Positions 1 to 6,447 of a stretch of 7,512 bases of DNA are shown one piece after another. The stretch is from the NCBI GenBank assembly GCA_022771185.1, contig JALFCJ010000012.1:1-7512 (forward strand), given 5' to 3'. The translations under genes and the position numbers were made by a program. Numbering within the stretch: position 1 is the stretch's first letter; each line of letters starts with the position of its first letter. The notes beneath the pieces are model-generated. The model was not told the origin of the DNA, searched no databases, and worked only from the letters and a program-made list of their open reading frames with translations. Source of the stretch: Spirochaetales bacterium (lineage in GTDB: Bacteria > Spirochaetota > Spirochaetia > Sphaerochaetales > Sphaerochaetaceae).

Positions 1-461
1 TTTCTGCTTCCCCTGAACTGCAACGAAATATCTTTCTCTTCCAAGATAAAACGCCCGTCAACCAAAACGTCACATAGACTTAATATCTCTTTGGAGATCG
101 GACTATAGGCCCTTGAATCTTTTTCTCCTATAAGCTCTTCAAAAGTAAAGCCCGAATATATCCAGATATCCTTATCCGGAGCCTCAACCTTCACTCTTTT
201 AATCAAACCCAGGAGTGCTTCTTGGTTTTCTTTCTCCATAGGTTCACCTCCCAAGAGAGACAAACCTCGGATATATGAAGGAGAGAGGGATGCGATTATT
301 TTGTCTTCAGTTTCTTTTGTAAACTCCTCACCATACTCAAAGTCCCAGGCGACTTGGTTAAAACACTCTTTACAGTGGTGTCTGCATCCTGAAACAAATA
401 GAGAAGTTCTTACTCCTTCTCCATTTGCAATATCATAGTATTTTATAGTTGCGTAATGCAT
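1..461 (-). CDS. nrdG: Anaerobic ribonucleoside-triphosphate reductase activating protein (radical SAM), 3' end cut by window
   Basis: This is the radical-SAM activase that uses a [4Fe-4S] cluster and S-adenosylmethionine to install the glycyl radical on NrdD. It acts in the cytoplasm as NrdD's partner. The visible part is 153 residues, starting MHYATIKYYDIANGEG, typical of NrdG. The cluster motif CX3CX2C is Cys26, Cys30 and Cys33 (GCRHHCKEC). The glycine-rich SAM motif GGEP is at residues 71-74, and DGRF at 135-138 matches the conserved NrdG C-terminal region. Only some 15-20 C-terminal residues should be missing, judging from the family's usual 155-175 length. The ATG at 461 is chosen because the N-terminus aligns with the family and GGAGAG lies 5 nt upstream. 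It lies 68 nt downstream of nrdD on the same strand, the standard operon order, so it probably shares the NrdR-controlled promoter. Identity is certain from the motifs and the neighbour. Confidence 0.96.
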   Translation of the reverse strand, partial: MHYATIKYYDIANGEGVRTSLFVSGCRHHCKECFNQVAWDFEYGEEFTKETEDKIIASLSPSYIRGLSLLGGEPMEKENQEALLGLIKRVKVEAPDKDIWIYSGFTFEELIGEKDSRAYSPISKEILSLCDVLVDGRFILEEKDISLQFRGSR

Positions 462-496
462 CTCTACTCTCCATATCTCTTTCCTCCAGATAGTTT

Positions 497-520
497 CCCC
501 TCTCTGTCAACAAAGAGGGG
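497..520 (-). promoter_or_regulatory. Intercistronic hairpin between nrdD and nrdG
   Basis: Read on the minus strand, CCCCUCUUUG pairs with CAGAGAGGGG across a UUGA tetraloop. This gives a 10-bp stem with one U-G wobble. The wobble forms only in minus-strand RNA; the plus-strand version has an A-C mismatch there, so the structure fits the nrdDG transcript. The bases after it (GAAACTATCTGG) contain no U-run, so it is not a classical terminator. A partial attenuator, or an RNA-stability or processing element that sets less NrdG than NrdD, is an inference. Confidence 0.6.
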
Positions 521-529
521 TGGCGGGGA

Positions 530-2686
530 TTAAAGGTGAAGGACTCTATCTTTTATCTCTTCTGTTCTTCCCTGGTTCCAATACTGGGTTCCGATATAAC
601 CGCAGGTTCTGCGGGCGACATTCATAGTATCCTGATCCTTGTTTCCGCAGTTAGGGCATACCCAGATAAGTTTACCATTCTCTTTTTTTATCTCGATTTC
701 TCCATCAAAGCCGCATTTCTGGCAATAGTCGGATTTTGTATTGAGTTCGGCATACATAATATTGTCATAGATAAATTGGATTACAGAAATCACGGCATCC
801 AAGTTATTCTGCATGTTCGGGACCTCGACATAGCTTACCGCTCCACCTGTGGAGAGAGCCTGGAACTGAGCTTCGAACTTTAATTTTGAGAAAGCATCGA
901 TTTCTTCAGTTACGTTTACGTGGTAGCTGTTGGTGATGTACCCCTTGTCTGTGACACCTTCGATAATACCGAATCTTCTCTGCAGGCACTTTGCAAACTT
1001 ATAAGTAGTACTTTCAATAGGAGTTCCGTATGGAGAGAATGCGATATTGGTCTCCTCCTTCCACTTTGCACACATGTCATTCATATGCTTCATGATATCG
1101 AGGGCAAAGCCTGTTGCACTAGGATCAGTGTGGCTCTTACCTGTCATGTAGCGGACACACTCGCAAAGGCCGGCGTATCCAAGGGAGATTGTCGAGTATC
1201 CACCATAAAGGAGCTTGTCTATAGGTTCACCCTTCTTTAGTCTTGCTATTGCTCCGTTCTGCCATAGAATCGGCGCTGCATCAGACAAGGTTCCCTTAAG
1301 CCTATTGTGACGGCACATAAGGGCGCGGTAACAAAGGTCTAGTCTCTCATCGAAGATTTTCCAGAAAGCGTCCATATCCTTGTGGGAGGAAAGAGCCACG
1401 TCAACAAGATTGATTGTTACGACACCTTGGTTAAATCTACCATAGAATTTGTAGTTGCCGTTTTCATCTTTCCAAGGAGAGAGGGCTGATCTGCATCCCA
1501 TGACAGGGAAGCAGTTTCCTTCCTTCAGCTCCTTCATCTTTTTCTCTGAGATATAATCAGGAACAAGACGTTTTGCAGAGCACTTCGCAGCAAGTTTAGT
1601 TAAGTAGAAGTATGGAGTACCCTCCTTGATGTTATCTTCTTCAAGAACATAAATAAGCTTCGGGAATGCTGGAGTAATCCATACTCCGGCTTCATTCTTA
1701 ACGCCAGTGATTCTTTGTTTAAGCGTCTCTTCAATAATAAGTGCAAGGTCGCGCTTCTCACTTTCGTTCTTGGCTTCATTGAGATACATGAATACAGTGA
1801 GGAATGGAGCCTGTCCATTGGTGGTCATGAGAGTGATCACCTGATACTGAATGGTCTGAACACCCTTCTTAATCTCCTCCAACAGTCTCTTCTCAACAAT
1901 CTTAGACTTCACCTCTTCTGTGGCGTCGATACCAAGAAGAACAACTTCCTCCTCAACACTCTTTCGGATCTTTTCTCTTGAAATCTGCACAAACGGAGCA
2001 AGATGTGCAAGGGAAATAGACTGGCCGCCATATTGGTTGGAAGCAACCTGGGCGATTATCTGAGTTGCAATGTTACAAGCTGTAGAGAAGCTATGTGGCT
2101 TCTCGATCATGGTCTCGCTGATGACAGTTCCGTTCTGCAGCATATCCTCTAGGTTCACAAGATCACAGTTGTGCATATGCTGGGCATAGTAGTCGGTGTC
2201 ATGGAAATGGATAATTCCTTCCTTATCTGCATCAACAATTTCCTTAGGTAGGAGTAGACGTACTGAAAGGTCACGGCTCACCTCCCCCGCTATATAATCT
2301 CTCTGAACACTGTTGACAATAGGATTCTTATTGGAGTTCTCCTGCTTAACTTCCTCATTATTGCATTCAATAAGAGAGAGAACCCTGTCATCTGTAGTGT
2401 TCGCCTTTCTGACAAGAGATCTCTGATAGCGATATCTTACATATTCCTTGGCGACTTCAAAGGCGCCATGAGCCATTATCTGGTTCTCAACCATATCCTG
2501 GATTTCCTCTACAGAAGCGGCTCTGTTGAGTCTCTCACACTTATACTGGATATAGTCGGCTGCCTCGCTTATCTGATTCTCCGTAAGCTCATGAAAAACA
2601 TTGGCTTCATTAGCCTTTGTAATAGCTACAATTATTTTATTTTTATCGAATTCTACTTCGGAACCATTTCTCTTGATTACTTTCAT
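530..2686 (-). CDS. nrdD: Anaerobic ribonucleoside-triphosphate reductase, class III catalytic subunit
   Basis: This glycyl-radical enzyme reduces ribonucleoside triphosphates to dNTPs without oxygen, typically with formate as reductant in this class. At 718 residues it matches the family length (E. coli NrdD is 712). An N-terminal ATP-cone spans about residues 1-95 (MKVIKRNGSEVEFDKNKI). The catalytic barrel contains Cys174 (MHNC) and Cys398 (MGCRS), which by position correspond to the active-site cysteines known from phage T4 NrdD, and a conserved GRFNQG..TINL stretch at 416-427. The C-terminal zinc site is Cys655, Cys658, Cys677 and Cys680 (CQKC...CPNC). The glycyl radical site is Gly696 in RRTCGYIG. 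All key residues are present, so it should be active. The ATG at 2686 has GAGG 7 nt upstream, and the ATP-cone begins at once. nrdG follows. NrdR-like boxes upstream suggest repression when dNTP levels are high. Confidence 0.98.
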   Translation of the reverse strand: MKVIKRNGSEVEFDKNKIIVAITKANEANVFHELTENQISEAADYIQYKCERLNRAASVEEIQDMVENQIMAHGAFEVAKEYVRYRYQRSLVRKANTTDDRVLSLIECNNEEVKQENSNKNPIVNSVQRDYIAGEVSRDLSVRLLLPKEIVDADKEGIIHFHDTDYYAQHMHNCDLVNLEDMLQNGTVISETMIEKPHSFSTACNIATQIIAQVASNQYGGQSISLAHLAPFVQISREKIRKSVEEEVVLLGIDATEEVKSKIVEKRLLEEIKKGVQTIQYQVITLMTTNGQAPFLTVFMYLNEAKNESEKRDLALIIEETLKQRITGVKNEAGVWITPAFPKLIYVLEEDNIKEGTPYFYLTKLAAKCSAKRLVPDYISEKKMKELKEGNCFPVMGCRSALSPWKDENGNYKFYGRFNQGVVTINLVDVALSSHKDMDAFWKIFDERLDLCYRALMCRHNRLKGTLSDAAPILWQNGAIARLKKGEPIDKLLYGGYSTISLGYAGLCECVRYMTGKSHTDPSATGFALDIMKHMNDMCAKWKEETNIAFSPYGTPIESTTYKFAKCLQRRFGIIEGVTDKGYITNSYHVNVTEEIDAFSKLKFEAQFQALSTGGAVSYVEVPNMQNNLDAVISVIQFIYDNIMYAELNTKSDYCQKCGFDGEIEIKKENGKLIWVCPNCGNKDQDTMNVARRTCGYIGTQYWNQGRTEEIKDRVLHL

Positions 2687-2747
2687 ATAGATACCTCGGA
2701 TTATACCCTACCTTATCACGGATTGACATCCCATGCAATAGTTAAAC

Positions 2748-2794
2748 ATACTACAACAAGAGTGTTACATTTTTTATAACACTATATATAGCGT
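2748..2794 (-). promoter_or_regulatory. NrdR box pair upstream of nrdD
   Basis: On the minus strand, 2794-2779 reads ACGCTATATATAGTGT, matching 15 of 16 positions of the known NrdR box (acaCwAtATaTwGtgt). A weaker second 16-mer, ACTCTTGTTGTAGTAT at 2763-2748, matches 10 of 16 including C4, T9, T11 and G13. The centres are 31 bp apart, the spacing expected for paired NrdR boxes on one DNA face. The strong box ends 92 nt before the nrdD start. A weak promoter, TTGTAT (2814-2809) then TATATA (2790-2785) with an 18-bp spacer, would overlap the strong box and be blocked by the repressor; that promoter call is tentative. Confidence 0.75.
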
Positions 2795-2803
2795 ATATAT
2801 AGT
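2781..2803. repeat. Perfect 23-bp inverted repeat overlapping the strong NrdR box
   Basis: The arm ACTATATATA (2781-2790) and its exact complement TATATATAGT (2794-2803) flank GCG, so all ten pairs match. It overlaps the NrdR box but is centred 5.5 bp away from the box centre. A second perfect inverted repeat shares its left edge: AGTGTTA (2761-2767) against TAACACT (2777-2783), with a 9-nt spacer. Either could be an additional operator or part of an extended NrdR site. Confidence 0.6.
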
Positions 2804-3196
2804 AATTCATACAATGAGAGTTATATAAGAATTCTTTAGAAAACATGCATAATGTAATAAGAAAAAGACTACACAAAAAAATAAAAAAAGAAGTAACTTC
2901 ATTATTGCAATGGAAATAGAAGATTTAATGGAAAAAAACTTATATTTTTTCCTGTAGTGTACTTCCTTTATCCCGAGTTATTAATAAAAGCTTATATCTC
3001 TTTTTTGTTCTATTTTTTGTCTTTTGCATATATTTCCGAAATAGGAATAAATTGCCTTATGCTATTTCTTCTGAGTAGTCAAGCACGCGCTTTAGGTCAT
3101 CCATTAACGAGAATACCTTATCATTGTACATCTCCCAATAAAACCTATCAATTTAATTCATTCTCTACTATAAGGGTATTTATTCAATATTTTGTG

Positions 3197-3202
3197 TATA
3201 AT
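3197..3202 (+). promoter_or_regulatory. Candidate -10 element for the transporter-peptidase operon
   Basis: A perfect TATAAT lies 30 nt before the transporter ATG. Transcription would begin near 3209, giving a leader of about 23 nt that contains the AAGGA ribosome binding site (3221-3225). No convincing -35 hexamer occurs 16-18 bp upstream (GGGTAT-like), so activation or a different promoter is possible. Confidence 0.4.
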
Positions 3203-3231
3203 ACCAGGAAACATCATATTAAGGACTATAT

Positions 3232-4608
3232 ATGGATCGAGTATTACCCAAGAGCAAAATGTATCAGTACTGCCTCGCTGATATAGCCAAAGGGCTATTT
3301 AACGGCATGATCGGTAACTATCTTTTGTATTTCTTCCAGCCCACCAGTAAGAGTGGTTTACCCAATCTATTACCAGACAATAAGTTACTGGGGTTTATTA
3401 CAGTTATGGCACTCATTACAGGAATAAGTAAGGTAGTGGATGCCATAAGTGATCCTTTAGTCGCCGGCATGTCTGATAAATGTGAGAGTAAACATGGAAG
3501 ACGAATGCCGTTTATGAGGGCATCTGCCATTCCTTATGCCTTCTCTGTAGTATTAATCTTCTATGTTCCCTTTAGAAATGGCTCCACTCTTAATGCCATT
3601 TGGGTAGGTTTTTTCCTGATTACCTATTATATCGCTTATACATTCTACTTCATTCCACGTAATGCCTTGATCCCTGAGATAATCAAGGACGTAAAGATGA
3701 GAGTAAACTATTATGGCGTGAGCACAGCCTTCTTTATGGGTTCCAGCTCATTTATGTATGCCGCCACTCTATTTGTGAACATGATCAAGAATCGAGGTAT
3801 AAGTGCTCTATGGGCTTGGAGGATTGTATTCTCTTTCTTTGGCCTGATTGGTATCACTTGCCTCCTATTGAGCGCCTTTGCATTTGACGAGAAGAAATAT
3901 GCAGACAGCAACGTAAGGCCAGAAGAGAAGCTATCAGAATCCTTCAAGATTGTCTTTAAAAACAGAAACTTCGTCTATTTTACTCTTGGAGATCTACTTA
4001 GCGGCATTTCTATGGCTTTCTTCCAGACATCCATGCTTTACTATATAACAGTCCTATTGAATGTTAAGGAATCACAGTCATTCTTAGTCATGCTTTGTGC
4101 AATAGGTGTGGCACTATGTTTATTCCCCTTGGTTGTCAAATGGTCCAAGAAGTATGGAAAGAAACCAATGTTGATGGCTGCCAACATCATATTTACGGTA
4201 GTATACTGCTTTATATTTGTAGGCGACAAAATATCAGCATTAGTACCGGGCCGCGAATTGTTCATTGGATTGGGAATGGGAGTAATAGTAGCCTTCCCTT
4301 TTGCTTCCATCAATATCCTTCCTCAGTCTGTTGTATCAGACATAATTCAGAGTGAAGCTATCAAGACCAAGGTCAACAGAGAAGGCATCTTCTCTTCAGT
4401 GAAGACATTTATTGAGAAAATAGCAACTGCCGTCGCCATGATGAGTGTATCAAGTGTCTTGGCTCTTGGAGCTACAGGAAGTGAAGCTGTAGGAATTATG
4501 GGAGTCAAGCTGACTGGTGTGATATCGGCTTTCTTCAGTGTAATCTCACTGCTATTCCTTTCCCTTTATGAAGAGAAAGAAGTCTTAAGAAGTATTGAGA
4601 GGAAATAA
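3232..4608 (+). CDS. GPH-family (MFS, MelB-like) cation-coupled symporter
   Basis: This inner-membrane secondary transporter has 458 residues and about 12 hydrophobic segments, the usual size for the glycoside-pentoside-hexuronide:cation symporter family. The diagnostic helix II/loop 2-3 motif is at 69-93: VDAISDPLVAGMSDK followed by HGRRMPF. By motif alignment Asp70 and Asp74 match the cation-binding Asp55 and Asp59 of MelB, so Na+ or H+ coupling is expected. A basic cytoplasmic loop (KNRNFVYF, about 243-250) precedes helix VII as in the family. The substrate cannot be read from the sequence. GPH members include sugar, glucuronide and other organic-solute carriers, and the immediately following peptidase gene argues for an amide-bonded or amino-acid-containing substrate rather than a sugar. 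The start has AAGGA with 7-nt spacing. The stop TAA ends one base before the next ATG, so the genes are translationally coupled. Confidence 0.94.
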   Translation: MDRVLPKSKMYQYCLADIAKGLFNGMIGNYLLYFFQPTSKSGLPNLLPDNKLLGFITVMALITGISKVVDAISDPLVAGMSDKCESKHGRRMPFMRASAIPYAFSVVLIFYVPFRNGSTLNAIWVGFFLITYYIAYTFYFIPRNALIPEIIKDVKMRVNYYGVSTAFFMGSSSFMYAATLFVNMIKNRGISALWAWRIVFSFFGLIGITCLLLSAFAFDEKKYADSNVRPEEKLSESFKIVFKNRNFVYFTLGDLLSGISMAFFQTSMLYYITVLLNVKESQSFLVMLCAIGVALCLFPLVVKWSKKYGKKPMLMAANIIFTVVYCFIFVGDKISALVPGRELFIGLGMGVIVAFPFASINILPQSVVSDIIQSEAIKTKVNREGIFSSVKTFIEKIATAVAMMSVSSVLALGATGSEAVGIMGVKLTGVISAFFSVISLLFLSLYEEKEVLRSIERK

Positions 4609-4609
4609 A

Positions 4610-5941
4610 ATGAACGAGATATATGTAAATAAACTAATAAAGATGATCAACTCAAGGACAGTATTCAAGATAGAGGGTAGCAATGCAGAAGAGTATAAAA
4701 AGTTCAACGAAGTACTATCAGAGAACTTTCCTCTACTACACCAAAAAGCGAATAAACTAATCTTTGGAAGCGGATGTATCGTTTATGAGTTAAAGGGTAA
4801 GAATGCTAAAAGGAACATCATGTTGATGAGTCACCATGATGTTGTTGACAAAACCGACGGATGGGTGACAGATCCCTTCAATGCTGTCATCAAGGACGGA
4901 TATCTCTATGGTCGAGGCACCATCGATACCAAGACTCCATTATTCGGTGAGCTACAAGCCATTGAAGAGATTCTAAATGAAGATACTCTACTTGATAATA
5001 TCAATCTATACATAGGTTCCTCCAACAACGAAGAAGTATCAGGTGACGGTATGGTTGAAGCTGTCAAATACTTTAAAAAGCATAACATACACTTTGATAT
5101 AATCCTGGATGAAGGCGGAGCCATTATGCAGGGTATGATCCCAGGATACAACGGGAAGAGTGCCATGGTGGCTGTCCATGAAAAGAGTCGTCATATCTAT
5201 GAATGTGTTACCACCAGAAAGACAAAGGGGCATGGGGGACTAGTAAGTGACGATGACTCCCCTTTGGAGAGAATGAGTGAGTTTATCAATAGAGTAAATC
5301 ATACAAAGATTTATAAAAACAAGTTCTATCCTGAAGTAAAGGCCACCTTCTCTTCCCATGTTCCATATATGAAATATCCGATGAAGCTGGTATTCAAGTA
5401 CCTTGATGTCTTCAGCCCAATTGTAAAGAAGATCATGGCAAATATGCCCGCAGCCAAAGCTATGCTCAACACAAGTGTCATCTTTACAACCTTCAATGCT
5501 GGGGACGAGAATAACCCACAGATAAGGGCTAAAGATGCCAGATGCCATATGTTCATCAGATGTATCAGGGAAGAAGATCTGGAAGAGGGTTTATTGAAGA
5601 TCAAAGAAATAGCAAAGAAGTATGATGTGGAGATCAATTTGGTCGAAAGGGATTATTGCAGGCCTACAGACTTCAATAGTGATGAATTCAGATTGATAAA
5701 AAAAGTGCTCAACAAAAACTTTAAGGATATCGTAGTTGCACCTTTCCTTCTGACTGCTGGAACCGATGCCAGAAGATTCAGTGATATAGCTGACAATATC
5801 TTTAGGTTCGCTCCAATAGATTTAAACAATGAACAGTTTAAGTCTATCCATGGAGACAATGAGTGTATCAAAGTAGAGAATATCGAAGAATGTGTAAGGT
5901 TCTATAAAGACTATATAATTGCATTGAACAAAGAAGTATAA
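4610..5941 (+). CDS. M20-family zinc metallopeptidase/amidohydrolase (PM20D1/carboxypeptidase S-like)
   Basis: A cytoplasmic dizinc hydrolase of 443 residues with no signal peptide. All M20 active-site features are present: His75 and Asp77 in SHHDVVD, bridging Asp106 in YGRGTIDTK, catalytic Glu141 and ligand Glu142 in NNEEVSG, Asp167-Glu168 in DEGG, and His414 in IHGDNE. A lid/dimerisation domain occupies roughly 190-300. The C-terminal stretch TAGTDARRF...RFAPI...IHGDNECI resembles PM20D1 and yeast carboxypeptidase S more than DapE or PepT. Likely chemistry is hydrolysis (or reversible condensation) of a dipeptide or an N-acyl amino acid; the exact substrate is unknown. The ATG at 4610 is preferred because GAGAGG sits just upstream, inside the end of the transporter gene. 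An in-frame TTG at 4595 would add five residues but overlaps that gene and has a poorer site. The one-base gap to the transporter makes this a functional pair. Confidence 0.94.
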   Translation: MNEIYVNKLIKMINSRTVFKIEGSNAEEYKKFNEVLSENFPLLHQKANKLIFGSGCIVYELKGKNAKRNIMLMSHHDVVDKTDGWVTDPFNAVIKDGYLYGRGTIDTKTPLFGELQAIEEILNEDTLLDNINLYIGSSNNEEVSGDGMVEAVKYFKKHNIHFDIILDEGGAIMQGMIPGYNGKSAMVAVHEKSRHIYECVTTRKTKGHGGLVSDDDSPLERMSEFINRVNHTKIYKNKFYPEVKATFSSHVPYMKYPMKLVFKYLDVFSPIVKKIMANMPAAKAMLNTSVIFTTFNAGDENNPQIRAKDARCHMFIRCIREEDLEEGLLKIKEIAKKYDVEINLVERDYCRPTDFNSDEFRLIKKVLNKNFKDIVVAPFLLTAGTDARRFSDIADNIFRFAPIDLNNEQFKSIHGDNECIKVENIEECVRFYKDYIIALNKEV

Positions 5942-5969
5942 GGAACATGATTCAATCTATCTTTTGCCA

Positions 5970-5999
5970 CTGAGGACATCTTATTTTGTTTGTCCTCGG
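5970..5999 (+). terminator. Hairpin after the peptidase gene, possible 3' end structure
   Basis: CTGAGGACA (5970-5978) pairs with TGTCCTCGG (5991-5999) around a 12-nt T-rich loop, giving a 9-bp stem with one U-G wobble, 28 nt after the peptidase stop. The following GACAATATTC has no U-run, so intrinsic termination would be weak; it may instead protect the mRNA 3' end. The same arm is part of the longer-range inverted pair with 6196-6203. Confidence 0.35.
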
Positions 6000-6203
6000 G
6001 ACAATATTCAATCTTATCATTGAAGGCTCAAGAACAGAGTCGTATGATGTAGCACCTACTTCTATCCAAGGGTTTAGTCTATTTCGTATCCTTAATCCTA
6101 AGCAACACGTCTTTACAACAGTAATTTTCCAATAAAACCTTGATTCTAAAAGAAGAAAGCCTTTATTGCAGATTCTGCTAAAGAAACTCAATTGACGAGG
6201 ACA
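5991..6203. repeat. Short inverted pair bounding about 213 bp
   Basis: TGTCCTCG at 5991-5998 is exactly inverted as CGAGGACA at 6196-6203. The 9-mer GAGGACATC also occurs directly at 5972-5980 and 6197-6205. Together these bracket the ORF-like debris. They may be the ends of a small decayed element, but 8-9 bp matches in AT-rich DNA can be chance. Confidence 0.25.
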
Positions 6204-6352
6204 TCAAAAGATCAAAGTGTTGAAACACATAAATATTACTTTTCACCACTTAATACACTTTTGTTGTGACCATGAGTTTAGTATGGTGGGAAAATAGGAA
6301 AAATCTAATTTGTTTGAAATATAAAATTCGCAGTCTTAAGAATTATCAAAAG

Positions 6353-6386
6353 AAAATTTCTGACAAAATTCTATCAAAATTCTATC
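6353..6386. repeat. 11-bp tandem direct repeat with a third imperfect copy
   Basis: AAAATTCTATC occurs twice in exact head-to-tail tandem (6365-6375, 6376-6386). An imperfect copy, AAAATTTCTGAC (6353-6364), directly precedes them. The period is close to one helical turn, so a protein could bind all copies on one DNA face. The block ends 61 nt before the candidate ATG of the unknown ORF and about 41 nt before its TATAAT, a natural place for an operator. Replication slippage in AT-rich DNA is the plain alternative. Confidence 0.55.
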
Positions 6387-6427
6387 ACTGGCAATAAAAA
6401 CAGCCTGCTACTCTCAATGTAACTCTT

Positions 6428-6433
6428 TATAAT
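6428..6433 (+). promoter_or_regulatory. Candidate -10 element for the 6448 ORF
   Basis: A perfect TATAAT lies 14 nt before the ATG at 6448. No good -35 is found at 16-18 bp (CTGCTA-like). If used, transcription would start near 6440 and leave only about 8 nt of leader, too short for a normal ribosome binding site, so the message would be nearly leaderless or the promoter call is wrong. Confidence 0.3.
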
Positions 6434-6447
6434 ACAAAGAATTGACA

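Larger units (their letters stand above)
2687..3231. other. Divergent intergenic region, AT-rich, no gene seen
   Basis: This 545-bp gap separates the divergent nrdD and transporter genes. It holds the nrdD control region next to nrdD and a probable transporter promoter at the other end. The middle (about 2820-3060) is very AT-rich, with A-tracts at 2875-2881, 2883-2889 and 2932-2938 and T-tracts at 2945-2950, 3001-3006, 3013-3018 and 3022-3025, which predicts intrinsic bending. An 8-bp A/T-rich inverted repeat (GGAAAAAA at 2930-2937, TTTTTTCC at 2945-2952) is too weak to call a terminator. An open frame at 2957-3286 overlaps the transporter start, has low-complexity composition and is not believed. 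No RNA gene is evident. Confidence 0.6.
5942..6447. other. 506-bp gap with short repeats and ORF-like debris, no confident gene
   Basis: No frame gives a credible complete gene. Two overlapping short frames exist at the left. One is a 79-residue minus-strand frame (6191-5952) ending CPQWQKID. The other is a plus-strand stretch (about 6005-6142) reading YDVAPTSIQGFSLFRILNPK without a good start; neither is recognised. The region includes a hairpin (5970-5999), an 8-bp inverted pair (5991-5998 and 6196-6203), and AT-rich DNA with an 11-bp tandem repeat before the next ORF. It could be the remnant of a decayed gene or small mobile element, but no terminal repeats with a clear target duplication are proven. 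Confidence 0.4.

Noticed and set aside
2700..2705. Perfect TATAAT on the minus strand just before nrdD
   Set aside because: A start 6-7 nt further on would leave almost no leader and remove the GAGG ribosome site, and no -35 element is seen at the right distance.
536..2779. Several open frames of 88-115 codons on the plus strand opposite nrdD
   Set aside because: They lie antisense inside a fully conserved gene, have no ribosome sites and no recognisable motifs; they are shadows of nrdD.
2930..2952. GGAAAAAA/TTTTTTCC inverted repeat as a terminator
   Set aside because: The stem is nearly all A-T, and no gene on either strand ends there.
2957..3286. 109-codon plus-strand frame rich in Phe, Tyr, Leu and Ile
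   Set aside because: It reads through AT-rich intergenic DNA and overlaps the transporter start in another frame; its composition simply reflects T-rich DNA.
4595..4609. Upstream TTG start for the peptidase adding five residues
   Set aside because: The ATG at 4610 has a better-placed GAGAGG and fits the one-base junction with the transporter gene.
6236..6296. Imperfect inverted repeat TTTTCACCA against TGGTGGGAAAA
   Set aside because: It needs a 2-nt bulge and a loop of more than 30 nt, so it is weak as a structure or as element ends.
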